Source: Oscillospiraceae bacterium
GTDB taxonomy: Bacteria > Bacillota > Clostridia > Oscillospirales > SIG627
NCBI GenBank assembly: GCA_015064635.1
Contig: SVRV01000018.1
Span: 1 to 46,114, forward strand
Direction of reading: 5' to 3'
Length of the DNA stretch: 46,114 nucleotides
Shown: one piece after another, positions 1 through 9,161 of the stretch
Numbering within the stretch: position 1 is the stretch's first letter
Layout of the letters: each line of letters begins with the position of its first letter
Program-made: the position numbers and the translations under genes
The notes under the pieces: generated by a model
The model's database searches: none
What the model was told of the DNA's origin: nothing
Seen by the model: the letters and a program-made list of their open reading frames with translations, nothing else

Positions 1-44
1 TTTTGTTGTTGGTTTTTTGTGGTGATTAAATTATACAACAAAGC

Positions 45-88
45 AAGCGACAGCTCAATACCTTTTCGGTATTTTGCTGTCGCTTTTT
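45..88 (+). terminator. Intrinsic terminator of an upstream plus-strand gene
   Basis: AAGCGACAGC (45-54) pairs with GCTGTCGCTT (76-85). An inner AATACC/GGTATT stem (57-62 with 68-73) sits between them, and a T-run follows on the plus strand. It probably ends a plus-strand gene lying left of the window. Positions 90-179 hold only a weak CTCG/CGAG hairpin and no gene that I can support. Confidence 0.75.
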
Positions 89-179
89 CTCTTCTTTGGA
101 GCTTTTCTTAATGACTCAGCCCCTTTTAAACTGTCCTTAAGAGTACTCGCCCTAAAGACGAGCATTTTTTTCTTTAATA

Positions 180-1172
180 TCACATTCCCGAGAGCATATT
201 CTCAATAAATATCCCATACCCCGAGGTCTGGTCACGCATGAGAACATGGGTTACGGCACCAACCAATTTGCCGTTTTGAACAATTGGTGAGCCGCTCATT
301 CCCTGAACGATTCCGCCTGTTTTGGCAAGTGTTTCTTTATCAGTCAAGCGGACGATGAAATTCTTTGTCTTAGCATTTTTGTCAACGATTTCCACTATCT
401 CCCCTTCAAGCTCGCAGGGTGTCGTTCCTTTAAGGCATGAATAAATGGAGCATTTACCCCTTTTTATCTCCCCCGAGGAGGCAACCTCCAACTTTTTAAG
501 GTCATTAAACTTCCTCGCGAATTTTCCGAAAACTCCCATCTCGGTGTTTCCCAGAAGCTCGCCCGCCTTTTTGTGGTCAACAATCCCACGAAGCTCACCG
601 GGGTTGTCCTTTTCCCCTTTGATTACGTCAAGTATTTCGGCTGTATGAACACTTCCGCTCCCAAGGGGAAGAATTCCCGTTGTGTTTCGGTCTGTCACGC
701 CATGTCCCAGACCTCCGAAGCACCGTCCGTCCTCATCCACAAAGGTAACAGTACCTATTCCCGAAGCACTGTCCTTGATAAAAAGTCCTGTCTTATAATC
801 TCCGTCAGTGTTTTTCACCGGTACAAGGTTGGTTTTGATTTCTTTTCCGTTTCTTTTTATCACGCATTCGATAATCTTACCTTCCGAGCCCGAAATAACA
901 TCCGCTACCTCTGCGGCGCTCGACATTTTTTTACCGTTCAAGGAAATCACCGTATCTCCTTCACGTATACCCGCAGTCTTTGCGGGGGAAACCTTTCCCA
1001 CTTCGCTTTCCACTTCACCTATTCCCGACACATAAACTCCGTCGGTGGTCATCTTTATACCGAAGGGAAATCCGCCTAAATACACCTCTTTTTTTGCAAA
1101 AGCACTTACCGATAACAGCAATAAAGCAGTGCAAAACAGCAAAAATCCCTTAAATCTACTACATTTTGGCAT
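180..1172 (-). CDS. spoIVB: SpoIVB peptidase (stage IV sporulation protein B)
   Basis: 330 aa. SpoIVB is a secreted serine peptidase (family S55) that signals from forespore to mother cell and triggers pro-sigma-K processing. Visible here are an N-terminal membrane anchor or signal (about residues 9-26) and a PDZ domain (about 45-118) with the AGIREGD turn. The peptidase domain has the catalytic His in GLGHG (His157) and the catalytic Ser in GMSGSP (about residue 293). It is shorter than the Bacillus protein (about 425 aa), mainly at the N-terminus. The start is supported by GGGAGA about 8 nt upstream of the ATG. In many spore formers spo0A lies next to spoIVB; it would have to lie beyond the left edge here and is not visible. 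Both catalytic motifs are intact. Confidence 0.95.
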   Translation of the reverse strand: MPKCSRFKGFLLFCTALLLLSVSAFAKKEVYLGGFPFGIKMTTDGVYVSGIGEVESEVGKVSPAKTAGIREGDTVISLNGKKMSSAAEVADVISGSEGKIIECVIKRNGKEIKTNLVPVKNTDGDYKTGLFIKDSASGIGTVTFVDEDGRCFGGLGHGVTDRNTTGILPLGSGSVHTAEILDVIKGEKDNPGELRGIVDHKKAGELLGNTEMGVFGKFARKFNDLKKLEVASSGEIKRGKCSIYSCLKGTTPCELEGEIVEIVDKNAKTKNFIVRLTDKETLAKTGGIVQGMSGSPIVQNGKLVGAVTHVLMRDQTSGYGIFIENMLSGM

Positions 1173-1194
1173 TTCTTTTTCTCCCGAATATCAT

Positions 1195-1213
1195 TGAGCG
1201 ATTTTGTCGCTCA
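1195..1213 (-). other. Perfect inverted repeat in the spoIVB leader
   Basis: TGAGCG (1195-1200) and CGCTCA (1208-1213) flank a 7-nt spacer about 25 nt upstream of the spoIVB start. It could form a short mRNA hairpin or be an operator. No confident sigma-G-type promoter was found beside it. Confidence 0.35.
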
Positions 1214-1290
1214 TATATAATCTGCACAAAAGAATAAGATATATGTGGAGTATTTTTTACCTTGTCGGGAAAACTATTTTTAAAAAAGCG

Positions 1291-1319
1291 TTGACAAAAT
1301 CCGCCAAATGAAATAAAAT
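1291..1319 (+). promoter_or_regulatory. Sigma-A promoter of the aspartate kinase gene
   Basis: TTGACA (1291-1296), a 17-bp spacer and TAAAAT (1314-1319) lie 34 bp upstream of the start codon. The leader is too short for a lysine riboswitch, and none was seen. Confidence 0.75.
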
Positions 1320-1352
1320 ATAATGTAATAATATTTTTTTAAGAGGTTTAAG

Positions 1353-2669
1353 ATGGAGCTTAAAGTAGTAAAGTTCGGCGGTTCTTCTCTCGCCGATGCA
1401 ACACAGTTCAAAAAGGTAAAGGAAATTATAACAGCGGATCCCGCAAGAAGATACGTTGTACCTTCAGCACCCGGTAAGAGATTTTCGGCAGACACCAAGG
1501 TTACCGATATGCTCTACAACTGCTATGAGATGGCAAGCCGTGGCGAAAATATCGACGTGCTTTTTGATAATATTCGTGAAAGATACAATAATATTATAAA
1601 CGATCTCGGAGTGGATTTATCCCTGGAGGACGATTTTTGCGCAATTAAATATGCCTTCCGTCACAAATCGGGAAAGGACTACGCTGCAAGCCGAGGTGAA
1701 TACCTCAACGGTAAAATTTTGGCAAAATATCTCGGTTATGACTTTATAGATGCCGCAAACGTTATATTCTTCAAGATGGACGGAACCTTTGACAGCGAAA
1801 AAACAAATGAGATTCTCTCCGAGGTGCTCAAAGACCACACACACGCAGTTATTCCCGGCTTCTACGGTTCAATGCCAAACGATACAATAAAAACCTTCTC
1901 AAGAGGCGGCTCTGACATCACGGGTTCAATCGTTGCAAGAGCGGCAAAGGTAACTCTTTACGAGAACTGGACAGACGTTTCGGGCTTTATGATGGCTGAC
2001 CCCAGAATCATCAAAAACCCCAAGACTATTGAATACATAACCTACCGTGAGCTTCGTGAGCTTTCCTACATGGGTGCAACAGTTCTTCACGAGGATGCAG
2101 TATTCCCCGTAAGAATCATGGGTATTCCGATTAATATCAAGAACACAAATGCTCCCGAGGACAAGGGTACAATGATAGTATCCGAGGCACCTTCTGAAGC
2201 AAGAGGAAGCGTCATCACAGGTATTGCGGGCAAGAAGAACTTCTCCATTGTTCGTATCGAAAAGGACATGATGAATCAGGAGCTTGGCTTTGGAAGACGT
2301 GTTCTTGAGGTATTTGAAAAGAACGGCGTTTCCTTCGAGCATCTCCCCTCCGGCATTGATACAATGACCGTTGTTGTTGCGGAAAGTGCTCTTGAAGGAA
2401 AGCGTGACCAGATAAAGACTGAGCTTTGCAAGTCAGTATCTCCCGACCACATCGCATTTGAGGACGGCTATGCACTTGTTGCGGTTGTCGGACGCGGTAT
2501 GGTAAGCACAAAGGGTACAGCCTCCAAGATATTCGCATCCCTCTCTGACGGCGGTGTTAACATCAAGATGATTGACCAGGGTTCAAGTGAGCTTAACATC
2601 ATCATCGGTGTTACAAACGAAGACTTTGAGAAGGCAATGAACTGCATTTACTCAGCATTTGAAAATTAA
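1353..2669 (+). CDS. Aspartate kinase
   Basis: 438 aa. It phosphorylates L-aspartate, the first step toward lysine/diaminopimelate, threonine and methionine. The N-terminal amino-acid-kinase fold starts with KFGGSS (about residues 7-12). The FSRGGSDITGS substrate-binding loop lies near residues 180-190. Two C-terminal ACT domains span about 290-435; the second carries VGRGM and NIKMIDQGSSE, typical of the effector-binding part. An AGAGG ribosome site precedes the ATG. The gene is monocistronic, with its own promoter and a strong terminator. The family assignment is firm; which end product inhibits this isoform cannot be read from the sequence. Confidence 0.95.
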   Translation: MELKVVKFGGSSLADATQFKKVKEIITADPARRYVVPSAPGKRFSADTKVTDMLYNCYEMASRGENIDVLFDNIRERYNNIINDLGVDLSLEDDFCAIKYAFRHKSGKDYAASRGEYLNGKILAKYLGYDFIDAANVIFFKMDGTFDSEKTNEILSEVLKDHTHAVIPGFYGSMPNDTIKTFSRGGSDITGSIVARAAKVTLYENWTDVSGFMMADPRIIKNPKTIEYITYRELRELSYMGATVLHEDAVFPVRIMGIPINIKNTNAPEDKGTMIVSEAPSEARGSVITGIAGKKNFSIVRIEKDMMNQELGFGRRVLEVFEKNGVSFEHLPSGIDTMTVVVAESALEGKRDQIKTELCKSVSPDHIAFEDGYALVAVVGRGMVSTKGTASKIFASLSDGGVNIKMIDQGSSELNIIIGVTNEDFEKAMNCIYSAFEN

Positions 2670-2679
2670 ACAAAAATAT

Positions 2680-2714
2680 ATGCCACGGCAATTTGAATTG
2701 CTGTGGCATTTTTT
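2680..2714 (+). terminator. Terminator after aspartate kinase, probably bidirectional
   Basis: The arms ATGCCACGGCAATT and AATTGCTGTGGCAT form a 14-bp stem with one G-U pair, followed by seven T on the plus strand. The minus strand also gains a short A/T tract, so it may back up the next terminator for the convergent gene. Confidence 0.85.
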
Positions 2715-2726
2715 TGGCAAAAAGCA

Positions 2727-2754
2727 AGAGGCAGATGTTTCTCACCTGCCTCTT
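2727..2754 (-). terminator. Terminator of the CapA-like gene
   Basis: AGAGGCAG and CTGCCTCT form an 8-bp stem directly after the CapA-like stop codon. On the minus strand it is followed by TTGCTTTTTG. Confidence 0.75.
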
Positions 2755-2758
2755 CGTT

Positions 2759-4357
2759 TTATTTTTTAATACTTATGTAATTGAAGCTCTTGATTGCGTT
2801 ACCGAAATAACGTGACTCATATATAAGCTTTTCAATTATTTCGTCGGCTCTTTCGTCAAATACAATTCTGGGAAGATAAGGCTCCTCCGCAGAGGTGTTT
2901 ACAATGGGAATGATTCGGTATGAAAGTGACTTGACTCCCGCACCGTCCTTCACGAAGGTCTGACGGAAGAGGAATGCATAATCGGTATTCTTCATCAAGG
3001 GGTCAAGCTGTTCACTGCATGTAAGATCACCTGTGTTATACACAATAAGCTTGTTATTATAGGATTCAATACCCTGCGAAACTCTTGAACCGTATCCCAC
3101 AACAAGGTCGGCACCGCTTACACCGTCTCCGATTGCCGCACGGGCGATTTCCTTGTTATATGCGTCAAAGTGAGGCTCATACTCGCTTATCACAGTACCG
3201 AGATAGTCGGCTGACAGAGAATCTTCCTTTCTCTGTCTGGTGTTCCAACGGATGAGAACTATCACCAGGTCAGCTCCGCCCTCACGCTCTCTTGTAACCG
3301 CATCCTTTACATATGCCTTGTTTTGTTCCTTCTGGGCATCGGTCACGGGAGTGTCGGTGATGTCAAAGGTTATATATACAACCTTACCGAAATCCGAAGT
3401 AAGAGACTCGGCGTTATTGTTGACCGAATAGGATATTCCGTTGTCTTTAAGAGCCTTGGCTGTCTCGTTGAGTCCTACTTCACCGTAGTCAAGCACCTTG
3501 TTTGATGCAATTGAAACCGCTTCTATTCCAACAAGTCTTTCCGCATACTCGGGCTTGCCCTTTGCGGGATTTGTTGAGCCAACGGAATCAACAGAGCTTG
3601 TAAGAGGTGCTTCAAGTGCGATGAAGGTTGCATCGTCGCTGGCAATAACCGAAGATATTGCATAAAGGGGATATGTAAACTTGTGACTCTTTACCTGGTT
3701 TGCGAATTTCAGCTCTTCACTTGTTCCGAGTCTGTCACCCATAAGAGCACCGCCGCCGACAGTGACGGTAAAGGTATTGGCATCGGCGGGATTTATAGCA
3801 TTCTCGTAAAGAGAGAGCAATGCAAGAGTTGTTTTTCCGCCCGCAGAGGTGTCAAGCTCGGGATACATACCGTTCCTTGAGTCCGAGAGCTTTGATACGG
3901 CGCTGTCAAGATTTACAAGCAAAGCCGAAACCTTTTCGGAAAAGTCTTTGTCGCTGACATATCCGTTCTTGGCTTCCTTGATTCCTGCACCGATGAGTGC
4001 AACGTACTCCGAGCCGGGCTTGTCTCCCACCTCGGTAGAAGCAAGATACTCCGAAACTCTTTCAAGATTGTGGATATAATAATCCGCATCATCAAAATTT
4101 TTCTCGTCACCGTAGGCAAGAGCTTCTATGTAGTTTTCCGTCTTGTCCATAAACGAAGCGATGGAATCCCTCTCAAGCACGATTTCGCCGTTTTTGTCCG
4201 GCTTTACATCCGGCTTCAAGGTTTCCTCCACAGGCTTATTTACGGGCGAGTTCTCCGGGGGGATATATTCATCTTTATTTATAAGATTAACTGTCATAAG
4301 CATTGAAATGCCGACAGCGAGCGCACAAAGACACAGGCAAATTATTCTGCTTTTCAT
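2759..4357 (-). CDS. CapA/PgsA-type metallophosphatase-fold protein, probably catalytically dead
   Basis: 532 aa. It has an N-terminal signal or anchor (about 4-27) and an extracytoplasmic helical region (about 60-190), followed by a CapA-like (poly-gamma-glutamate capsule) domain from about 195 to the end. The fold is recognisable from GGGALMGDRLG (201-211), SIASNKVLDYGEVGL (282-296), VIVLIRWN (365-372) and ADLVVGYGSR (416-425). In active members of the family these positions normally carry GD, NNH, HWG and a His-containing HPH/GHH motif. Here the histidines are replaced by Lys287, Arg370 and the Tyr-Gly-Ser-Arg stretch, so metal-dependent catalysis looks lost. AAGGAAAG precedes the ATG. It lies just downstream of yunB on the same strand, which suggests a spore- or envelope-related structural role (inference). 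Confidence 0.75.
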   Translation of the reverse strand: MKSRIICLCLCALAVGISMLMTVNLINKDEYIPPENSPVNKPVEETLKPDVKPDKNGEIVLERDSIASFMDKTENYIEALAYGDEKNFDDADYYIHNLERVSEYLASTEVGDKPGSEYVALIGAGIKEAKNGYVSDKDFSEKVSALLVNLDSAVSKLSDSRNGMYPELDTSAGGKTTLALLSLYENAINPADANTFTVTVGGGALMGDRLGTSEELKFANQVKSHKFTYPLYAISSVIASDDATFIALEAPLTSSVDSVGSTNPAKGKPEYAERLVGIEAVSIASNKVLDYGEVGLNETAKALKDNGISYSVNNNAESLTSDFGKVVYITFDITDTPVTDAQKEQNKAYVKDAVTREREGGADLVIVLIRWNTRQRKEDSLSADYLGTVISEYEPHFDAYNKEIARAAIGDGVSGADLVVGYGSRVSQGIESYNNKLIVYNTGDLTCSEQLDPLMKNTDYAFLFRQTFVKDGAGVKSLSYRIIPIVNTSAEEPYLPRIVFDERADEIIEKLIYESRYFGNAIKSFNYISIKK

Positions 4358-4447
4358 GTTTTTTCTTTCCTTTTCTTTGATATTATATATATCATATCAC
4401 ACTTTCTCTGAATTGAAAAGAGTTTTTTGCTTTTTTGTGCAATTTTT

Positions 4448-5113
4448 TCATCCCGCTTTGAAATCCACCACATCTCCCACCAAATCAGCCTCCGCTCTCT
4501 CTATCTCCGTATAAGCATCGGGTACCTTACCGACAATGACGGAATCCGCAATCACAATGCTGTCACTTACCTCGGCTGTAATATGCTCTCCCAGCACTAT
4601 CACACCTATACGCACCGTCACTCTCATCGAAATTTTGTGCCACGATTGGTTTATTCCCACCTCCGAAAAGCTGCTCTCCACCTCAGTCACAACGCTGTCT
4701 GTAGGAATCAGGCGAACGGAAAAGGAAAAACCTTTTCCCGAAAAGAGATAGACTCCCGAAAGGTTTCCCACGGGTATTTGCAGCGTTCTGTTCTGCTCCT
4801 TTGAAAGAAGGTCAAGTATTTTAAGTGAGATTCGGCTTTTGAGCTTGTTTATGGCATGGATATTCGCCGAAAGAGAAAGCACGTTTCCCTCACTGTCACG
4901 CTCCGTATTAACCAGCGTTTTATATTCCGCACCGCCCTCCTCTATAACCTCCTCAACAGCAAGATTTATTACACGTGTAGCGTGAGTTCTGGAATACTCA
5001 ACCGACCTTGCTCTTAAAATGGGATAAAGACTGTTAAAGGAAAAAACAAATAAAATCGAAAGACAAAACAGTACGGCAAGAATTATACATATCCGCCGCT
5101 TTGTCTTTTTCAT
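4448..5113 (-). CDS. yunB: Sporulation protein YunB
   Basis: 221 aa from the ATG at 5113. A GTG nine nt upstream (5122) lies inside the GAGGTGAT ribosome site, so the ATG is the better start. YunB is a conserved sporulation protein required for efficient spore formation in Bacillus. Its biochemical role is unknown; it is expected in the mother-cell compartment. Seen here are a single N-terminal membrane segment (about 8-27), a region with the family-like pattern of alternating hydrophobic strands, and the C-terminal KVPDAY motif typical of YunB. Length is close to the usual 230-250 aa. The gene is followed at 90 bp by the CapA-like gene. Confidence 0.88.
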   Translation of the reverse strand: MKKTKRRICIILAVLFCLSILFVFSFNSLYPILRARSVEYSRTHATRVINLAVEEVIEEGGAEYKTLVNTERDSEGNVLSLSANIHAINKLKSRISLKILDLLSKEQNRTLQIPVGNLSGVYLFSGKGFSFSVRLIPTDSVVTEVESSFSEVGINQSWHKISMRVTVRIGVIVLGEHITAEVSDSIVIADSVIVGKVPDAYTEIERAEADLVGDVVDFKAG

Positions 5114-5247
5114 AAATATCACCTCAATAAAGTCTATTCATGGCAAAAAATACGGTCAATAGGCAAATCAAGACTTTTTTGAGGTTTTTGTCTCAATTCC
5201 TGCATTTTGCCTTTTTGTGGGAAGAATATTAAATTTTTTCAAAAATA

Positions 5248-5276
5248 TAGACATTTTTTATCATCTGTGCTATACT
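5248..5276 (+). promoter_or_regulatory. Sigma-A promoter for the long zinc-ribbon protein gene
   Basis: TAGACA (5248-5253), a 17-bp spacer and TATACT (5271-5276) lie 24 bp upstream of the start codon. Confidence 0.65.
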
Positions 5277-5299
5277 GTAAATAATAGGAGGTGTTTTTT

Positions 5300-7273
5300 A
5301 TGATTTGTAAAAATTGCGGTAAAGAAAATGAAAACACAATAAAGTTCTGCGAAAACTGCGGAACAAAGCTTGAAGAAGAAATATTGGAATCTCCGGCAGA
5401 AGAATCAACCGAGACTCCCGCCGAAGAGATATCCGTGCCTGAAAATGCGGAAGCAAACGAAGAGAATGCCCCCGAGGAGACTCCCAAGAAGAAAAGCAAA
5501 AAAGGACTTATAATAGGAATAATAGTAGCTGTTCTGGCAATTTGCGGAGTGGTTGTCGCTCTTAATTTTGCCTCGGTGAAAAATACCGTTTCAAAAACCT
5601 TCTCTTCTCCCGAAGAGTATTACAAGAGCGTTGAAACAAAGTCATTGAATAGTGGAGTTGCAACTATCTCCAATGCCGTAGACGAGATAAAGGCAGTCGC
5701 TTCGGTTGAAACAAATGAGCTCGGTATCCTTCTCAACACCGAAACCGATGCAACAATTTCTCTTGAGCTCGGTGATGAAATGGTTGATTACTTCTCGTCA
5801 ATGTCAGATCTCGACCTTTCATTCTTGAAGAAGGTTGATATCGGCGTACTTGCGGCGGCAGCCGAAGATAACACCGAAATCGGTTTGTCTCTCGGTATTG
5901 GCGGCGCAAAGATAGACGCAACCGTTATTCTGGATGCGTCCGACGATACTCTTTATCTGTCAATTCCCCAGCTCAGTGACAGTGCCGCAGCGTTTGAAAT
6001 TAAAGAACTTGCAGACATTTCACTGGAGGAGCTTTTTGCTCAAACGCAACCGTTGATGTTGTCGCAAAAAGCATTGTTTGAAGCTTTGCCCGACGGAAAA
6101 ACAACAGAAAAGCTGATAAACCGTTATCTTGACATTGTGGTTGATGGCATAAAGAATGTTGAAAAATCAAGCAAGAAGGTAAGTGTCGGAAGCATTGAAA
6201 AGGATTGTACAGTGCTTACAGCTACAATAACCGAAAAGGATGCAATGAGCATTGCAAGCTCCGTTTTAAAAACCTTCAAGGATGATGACGAAACACTTAA
6301 TATTTTCCTGAATTACATGAACTCCTTGGCTGAGATAACAGGCGAAGAATTTGCTCTTGACGATATCAAGAAGGACCTCAACGAAAAGTACAATGACTTC
6401 TCTGCAGAAATCAAAGACAAAGAATATGATGATTCCGAAAACCTTGAATACATAACATATGTAGACAACGAGGGCGAAATCATCGGACGCCGTTTTAGCT
6501 TTGAAGAAGCCTCCTTTGAATACATCTGTCTTGAGGACGGAGACAAACGAGAATTTGTAATAAGCGCTACCGATAATAAGACCGAAATGTTCAAGGCAAC
6601 TGTCAGCGGAACAAATAAAGACGGTATCTTTGCCGGAGAATTGAAGTTAAACGTTTCGGGCGCTCACATTTTGACAGTAAAGGTTGAAAACTTCGACACA
6701 GTAAAGGGACTTTCCGGAAAATTCACTGTAATTCCCTCGGCTTCCTCCAAGGAGCTCTTACCCCTTCTTTCAGGCAAAATTGAGGACTCAATCGGTGTAA
6801 ATCCCGCAGACCTTGGAATATCTCTTGCCGATATTTCTCTTGTGCTTGAATTCAACACAAGCGACACAAAGGCAAATATGAATATGGCACTTAAATCGGG
6901 TGATAAGAATGTCATCGCGTTTGGTATAAACGAGACTGTAAAGACAATCGAAAAGATTGAAAAGCCTGCAAAGTCAACAAAGATTTCAAACGAAACAGGC
7001 CTCTTGATGTGGGCGGCAACAATGAAGATTGATTCCTTTATTGACAGTATTCCCGAAGGACTTATGGCTCTTATAACAAATATAATGGAAGCATCCGAGG
7101 ATGACGAATATTATGATGATGAGTACTACTACGACGACGATGAGTACTATGAAGAGTACGAAGACGTATACGATGAGTGGGAAGATGTTGAATGGGCCGA
7201 TAATCCTTACTATGATGCGGATAATTGGGAAAACGGTGAAATACCTCCCGAATTTGCGGAAGAAGTAGCTTAA
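5300..7273 (+). CDS. Zinc-ribbon membrane protein with acidic tyrosine-rich tail
   Basis: 657 aa from the ATG at 5300, placed 6 nt after AGGAGGTG; an upstream GTG at 5291 overlaps the ribosome site. The N-terminal zinc ribbon has Cys3, Cys6, Cys17 and Cys20 (CxxC-x10-CxxC). An acidic linker (about 25-62), a Lys-rich stop and one transmembrane helix (about 70-91) follow. A large extracytoplasmic domain, about 500 residues with beta-rich repeats, resembles other clostridial zinc-ribbon surface proteins. The last 50 residues are almost only Asp, Glu and Tyr. With the cytoplasmic ribbon and outer domain it could sense or tether, but no substrate can be named. It lies upstream of an ABC exporter and pairs with a shorter zinc-ribbon protein at 10370. 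Confidence 0.85.
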   Translation: MICKNCGKENENTIKFCENCGTKLEEEILESPAEESTETPAEEISVPENAEANEENAPEETPKKKSKKGLIIGIIVAVLAICGVVVALNFASVKNTVSKTFSSPEEYYKSVETKSLNSGVATISNAVDEIKAVASVETNELGILLNTETDATISLELGDEMVDYFSSMSDLDLSFLKKVDIGVLAAAAEDNTEIGLSLGIGGAKIDATVILDASDDTLYLSIPQLSDSAAAFEIKELADISLEELFAQTQPLMLSQKALFEALPDGKTTEKLINRYLDIVVDGIKNVEKSSKKVSVGSIEKDCTVLTATITEKDAMSIASSVLKTFKDDDETLNIFLNYMNSLAEITGEEFALDDIKKDLNEKYNDFSAEIKDKEYDDSENLEYITYVDNEGEIIGRRFSFEEASFEYICLEDGDKREFVISATDNKTEMFKATVSGTNKDGIFAGELKLNVSGAHILTVKVENFDTVKGLSGKFTVIPSASSKELLPLLSGKIEDSIGVNPADLGISLADISLVLEFNTSDTKANMNMALKSGDKNVIAFGINETVKTIEKIEKPAKSTKISNETGLLMWAATMKIDSFIDSIPEGLMALITNIMEASEDDEYYDDEYYYDDDEYYEEYEDVYDEWEDVEWADNPYYDADNWENGEIPPEFAEEVA

Positions 7274-7285
7274 ATATAACACAAT

Positions 7286-7314
7286 AAAGGGAGCCGACCA
7301 TCGGTTCCCTTTAT
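7286..7314 (+). terminator. Terminator between the zinc-ribbon gene and the ABC operon
   Basis: AAAGGGAGCCGA (7286-7297) and TCGGTTCCCTTT (7301-7312) form a stem with a 3-nt loop and a short T-rich tail. The tail is weak, so some read-through into the ABC genes is plausible; no separate promoter for them was found. Confidence 0.65.
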
Positions 7315-7327
7315 TTGAAGGAAGAAT

Positions 7328-7996
7328 ATGAAAACCGAAATCATAAACATTTCAAAATCATTTGGAAAAAAGCAGATTCTGAAGGATGTGTGCATTGAAT
7401 CAGAATCAGGCGAATGTGTGGGAATACTCGGCACAAACGGAAGCGGAAAATCTACGCTTTTTTCCATCCTTACAGGCATTTTAAAAAGTGACGGAGGCGA
7501 CTTTTTGTGTGACGGAGAAAGTCTTTTCAAGAATACAAAAAAGCGTTCCGAGCTTGTGGGATTTGTGCCCCAGAGCACTCCTCTCATAGAGGAGCTGACA
7601 GCGCTCGACAACCTGAGGCTGTGGTACACAAAGGAGAATATGAACTACGAGCTTGAAAACGGAGTTCTTGGAATTTTGGGAATTGACGCATTTTTAAAGA
7701 CCAAAGTTTCCAAAATGTCAGGCGGTATGAAAAAAAGGCTGTCCATTGGCTGCGCTGTTGCTCACAAGCCTAAAATACTTCTTCTTGATGAGCCGGGTGC
7801 GGCACTTGATATTATCTGCCGTGAGAGAATATGCTCATATATCCGACAGTTCAAAAAAGACGGCGGCACGGTACTCATTGCAACTCATGATACCACCGAA
7901 TTTGAGCTTTGCGACAAAATGTATATTATCAAGGACACGAAGGTTTCCGAATACAACTATGACGGGAACATTCATCACCTTGTAGGCAGGCTGTGA
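7328..7996 (+). CDS. ABC transporter ATP-binding protein
   Basis: 222 aa. This is the nucleotide-binding subunit driving the two ABC-2-type permeases that follow. The Walker A motif is GTNGSGKST (about 36-44) and the Q-loop lies in VPQST. The signature SGGMKKR is followed by Walker B ILLLDEP and the H-loop IATHD. At 222 aa it has little beyond the core domain. A GAAGGAA ribosome site precedes the ATG. The next gene starts 1 nt after its stop, so the three genes form one transcript. Substrate unknown. Confidence 0.92.
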   Translation: MKTEIINISKSFGKKQILKDVCIESESGECVGILGTNGSGKSTLFSILTGILKSDGGDFLCDGESLFKNTKKRSELVGFVPQSTPLIEELTALDNLRLWYTKENMNYELENGVLGILGIDAFLKTKVSKMSGGMKKRLSIGCAVAHKPKILLLDEPGAALDIICRERICSYIRQFKKDGGTVLIATHDTTEFELCDKMYIIKDTKVSEYNYDGNIHHLVGRL

Positions 7997-7997
7997 T

Positions 7998-9161
7998 ATG
8001 AAGAAGCGTTCTTTCTATTTTTTGATATCGCTCAAAAAGCTGGCAGGTATCCTCCCTGTAATTTTTTTGGTGGGCGCCATTGTAACACTCACCTGTGCAC
8101 TGCTTGTATCAAAGACGCAAAAAAACGCAGATGCCACCATAAAGGTGGGTATTTGCGGCGAAACCGACAACGCTTACGTCAAGGTGGGTACAGTTTTGCT
8201 TTCCGAGACCAACACTGTGGAGCTTATAAAATATGAGGACAAAGAGGATGCAATCAACGCCCTGAAGAATATGGAAATACAGGGATGCGCTGTAATCCCC
8301 GACGGCTTTATAAAAAATGCACTGCGAGGTAAAAACATTCCTCTGCAGTACTACGTCCTCAAAAAGCCGGCAAGTCTTTCCGCCGAGCTTACAAACGAGG
8401 TGGTACAGATGATGTCACCCGTTGTATTCAATTCACAGAATGCGGTCTTCGGTGCGATGGACTATCTCGATGCTACGGGCAATTCCGACCTTTCCGGTGA
8501 TGCCAGCGAAGAGCTTTCGGCAAAATACATCCTCACACTTCTTCAGCGTGACGGATTTTTTGAAACCATTGACATGGGCATTTCACACACCCCCAACCTT
8601 GTCAGCTACTATACAGTTGCAATCATACTGCTTTTTGTTCTTGTATGCGGTACGGTAACGGCACCTAAAATGATAAAAAAAGATATGACTCTCTCCTCTC
8701 TTCTCAGGTGGCGCGGTATCGGTACCCCCTCGCAAATACTTTGTGAGTGGTCGTCTTATTCCCTCATAATATATATCTTTGTGGTTATACTCACAGCTCT
8801 GCTCGGTCAGGGAGCGGGATTCGGAATCAGCCTTCTGCCGTCGGTGCTTCTCATAACGTCTATGCAGTTCTTGCTCTTTGAGCTTGCGGACTCACCCGTT
8901 TCGGGAATGATGCTACACCTGTTCGTCTCGGTAATTCTTGCATATATTTCGGGACTTCTGTACCCGTTATACCTGCTTCCCGAGGCACTTAAAAATTTTG
9001 CGGCTCATCTGCCCGTCGGTCGCAGCTTTGACCTTGCCTGCAAAATATTCTCAGGGACGGATGACCTCTCGGACTCTCTTTGCGTGCTTATGCTTGCCGC
9101 AGTTATTCTTATAATTTCAATACTCACACGCCGCATAAGAATGAGAGGTGAGAGCATATGA
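7998..9161 (+). CDS. ABC-2 type permease subunit
   Basis: 387 aa. It has one N-terminal membrane helix (about 11-34), a roughly 160-residue extracytoplasmic domain, and a cluster of about five hydrophobic helices from about 200 to 380. This is the architecture of ABC-2/YhgE-like export permeases. It starts 1 nt after the ATPase stop and overlaps the next permease by 4 nt (ATGA), so translation is probably coupled. It pairs with the next gene to form a heterodimeric channel. The cargo cannot be inferred. Confidence 0.85.
   Translation: MKKRSFYFLISLKKLAGILPVIFLVGAIVTLTCALLVSKTQKNADATIKVGICGETDNAYVKVGTVLLSETNTVELIKYEDKEDAINALKNMEIQGCAVIPDGFIKNALRGKNIPLQYYVLKKPASLSAELTNEVVQMMSPVVFNSQNAVFGAMDYLDATGNSDLSGDASEELSAKYILTLLQRDGFFETIDMGISHTPNLVSYYTVAIILLFVLVCGTVTAPKMIKKDMTLSSLLRWRGIGTPSQILCEWSSYSLIIYIFVVILTALLGQGAGFGISLLPSVLLITSMQFLLFELADSPVSGMMLHLFVSVILAYISGLLYPLYLLPEALKNFAAHLPVGRSFDLACKIFSGTDDLSDSLCVLMLAAVILIISILTRRIRMRGESI

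Noticed and set aside
573-1079. Plus-strand ORF inside spoIVB
   Set aside because: Antisense to a clearly coding gene with all catalytic motifs; no ribosome site and no recognisable domain.
1214-1352. Possible lysine riboswitch before aspartate kinase
   Set aside because: The promoter lies only 34 bp from the start codon, leaving no room for an L-box, and no such pairing was seen.
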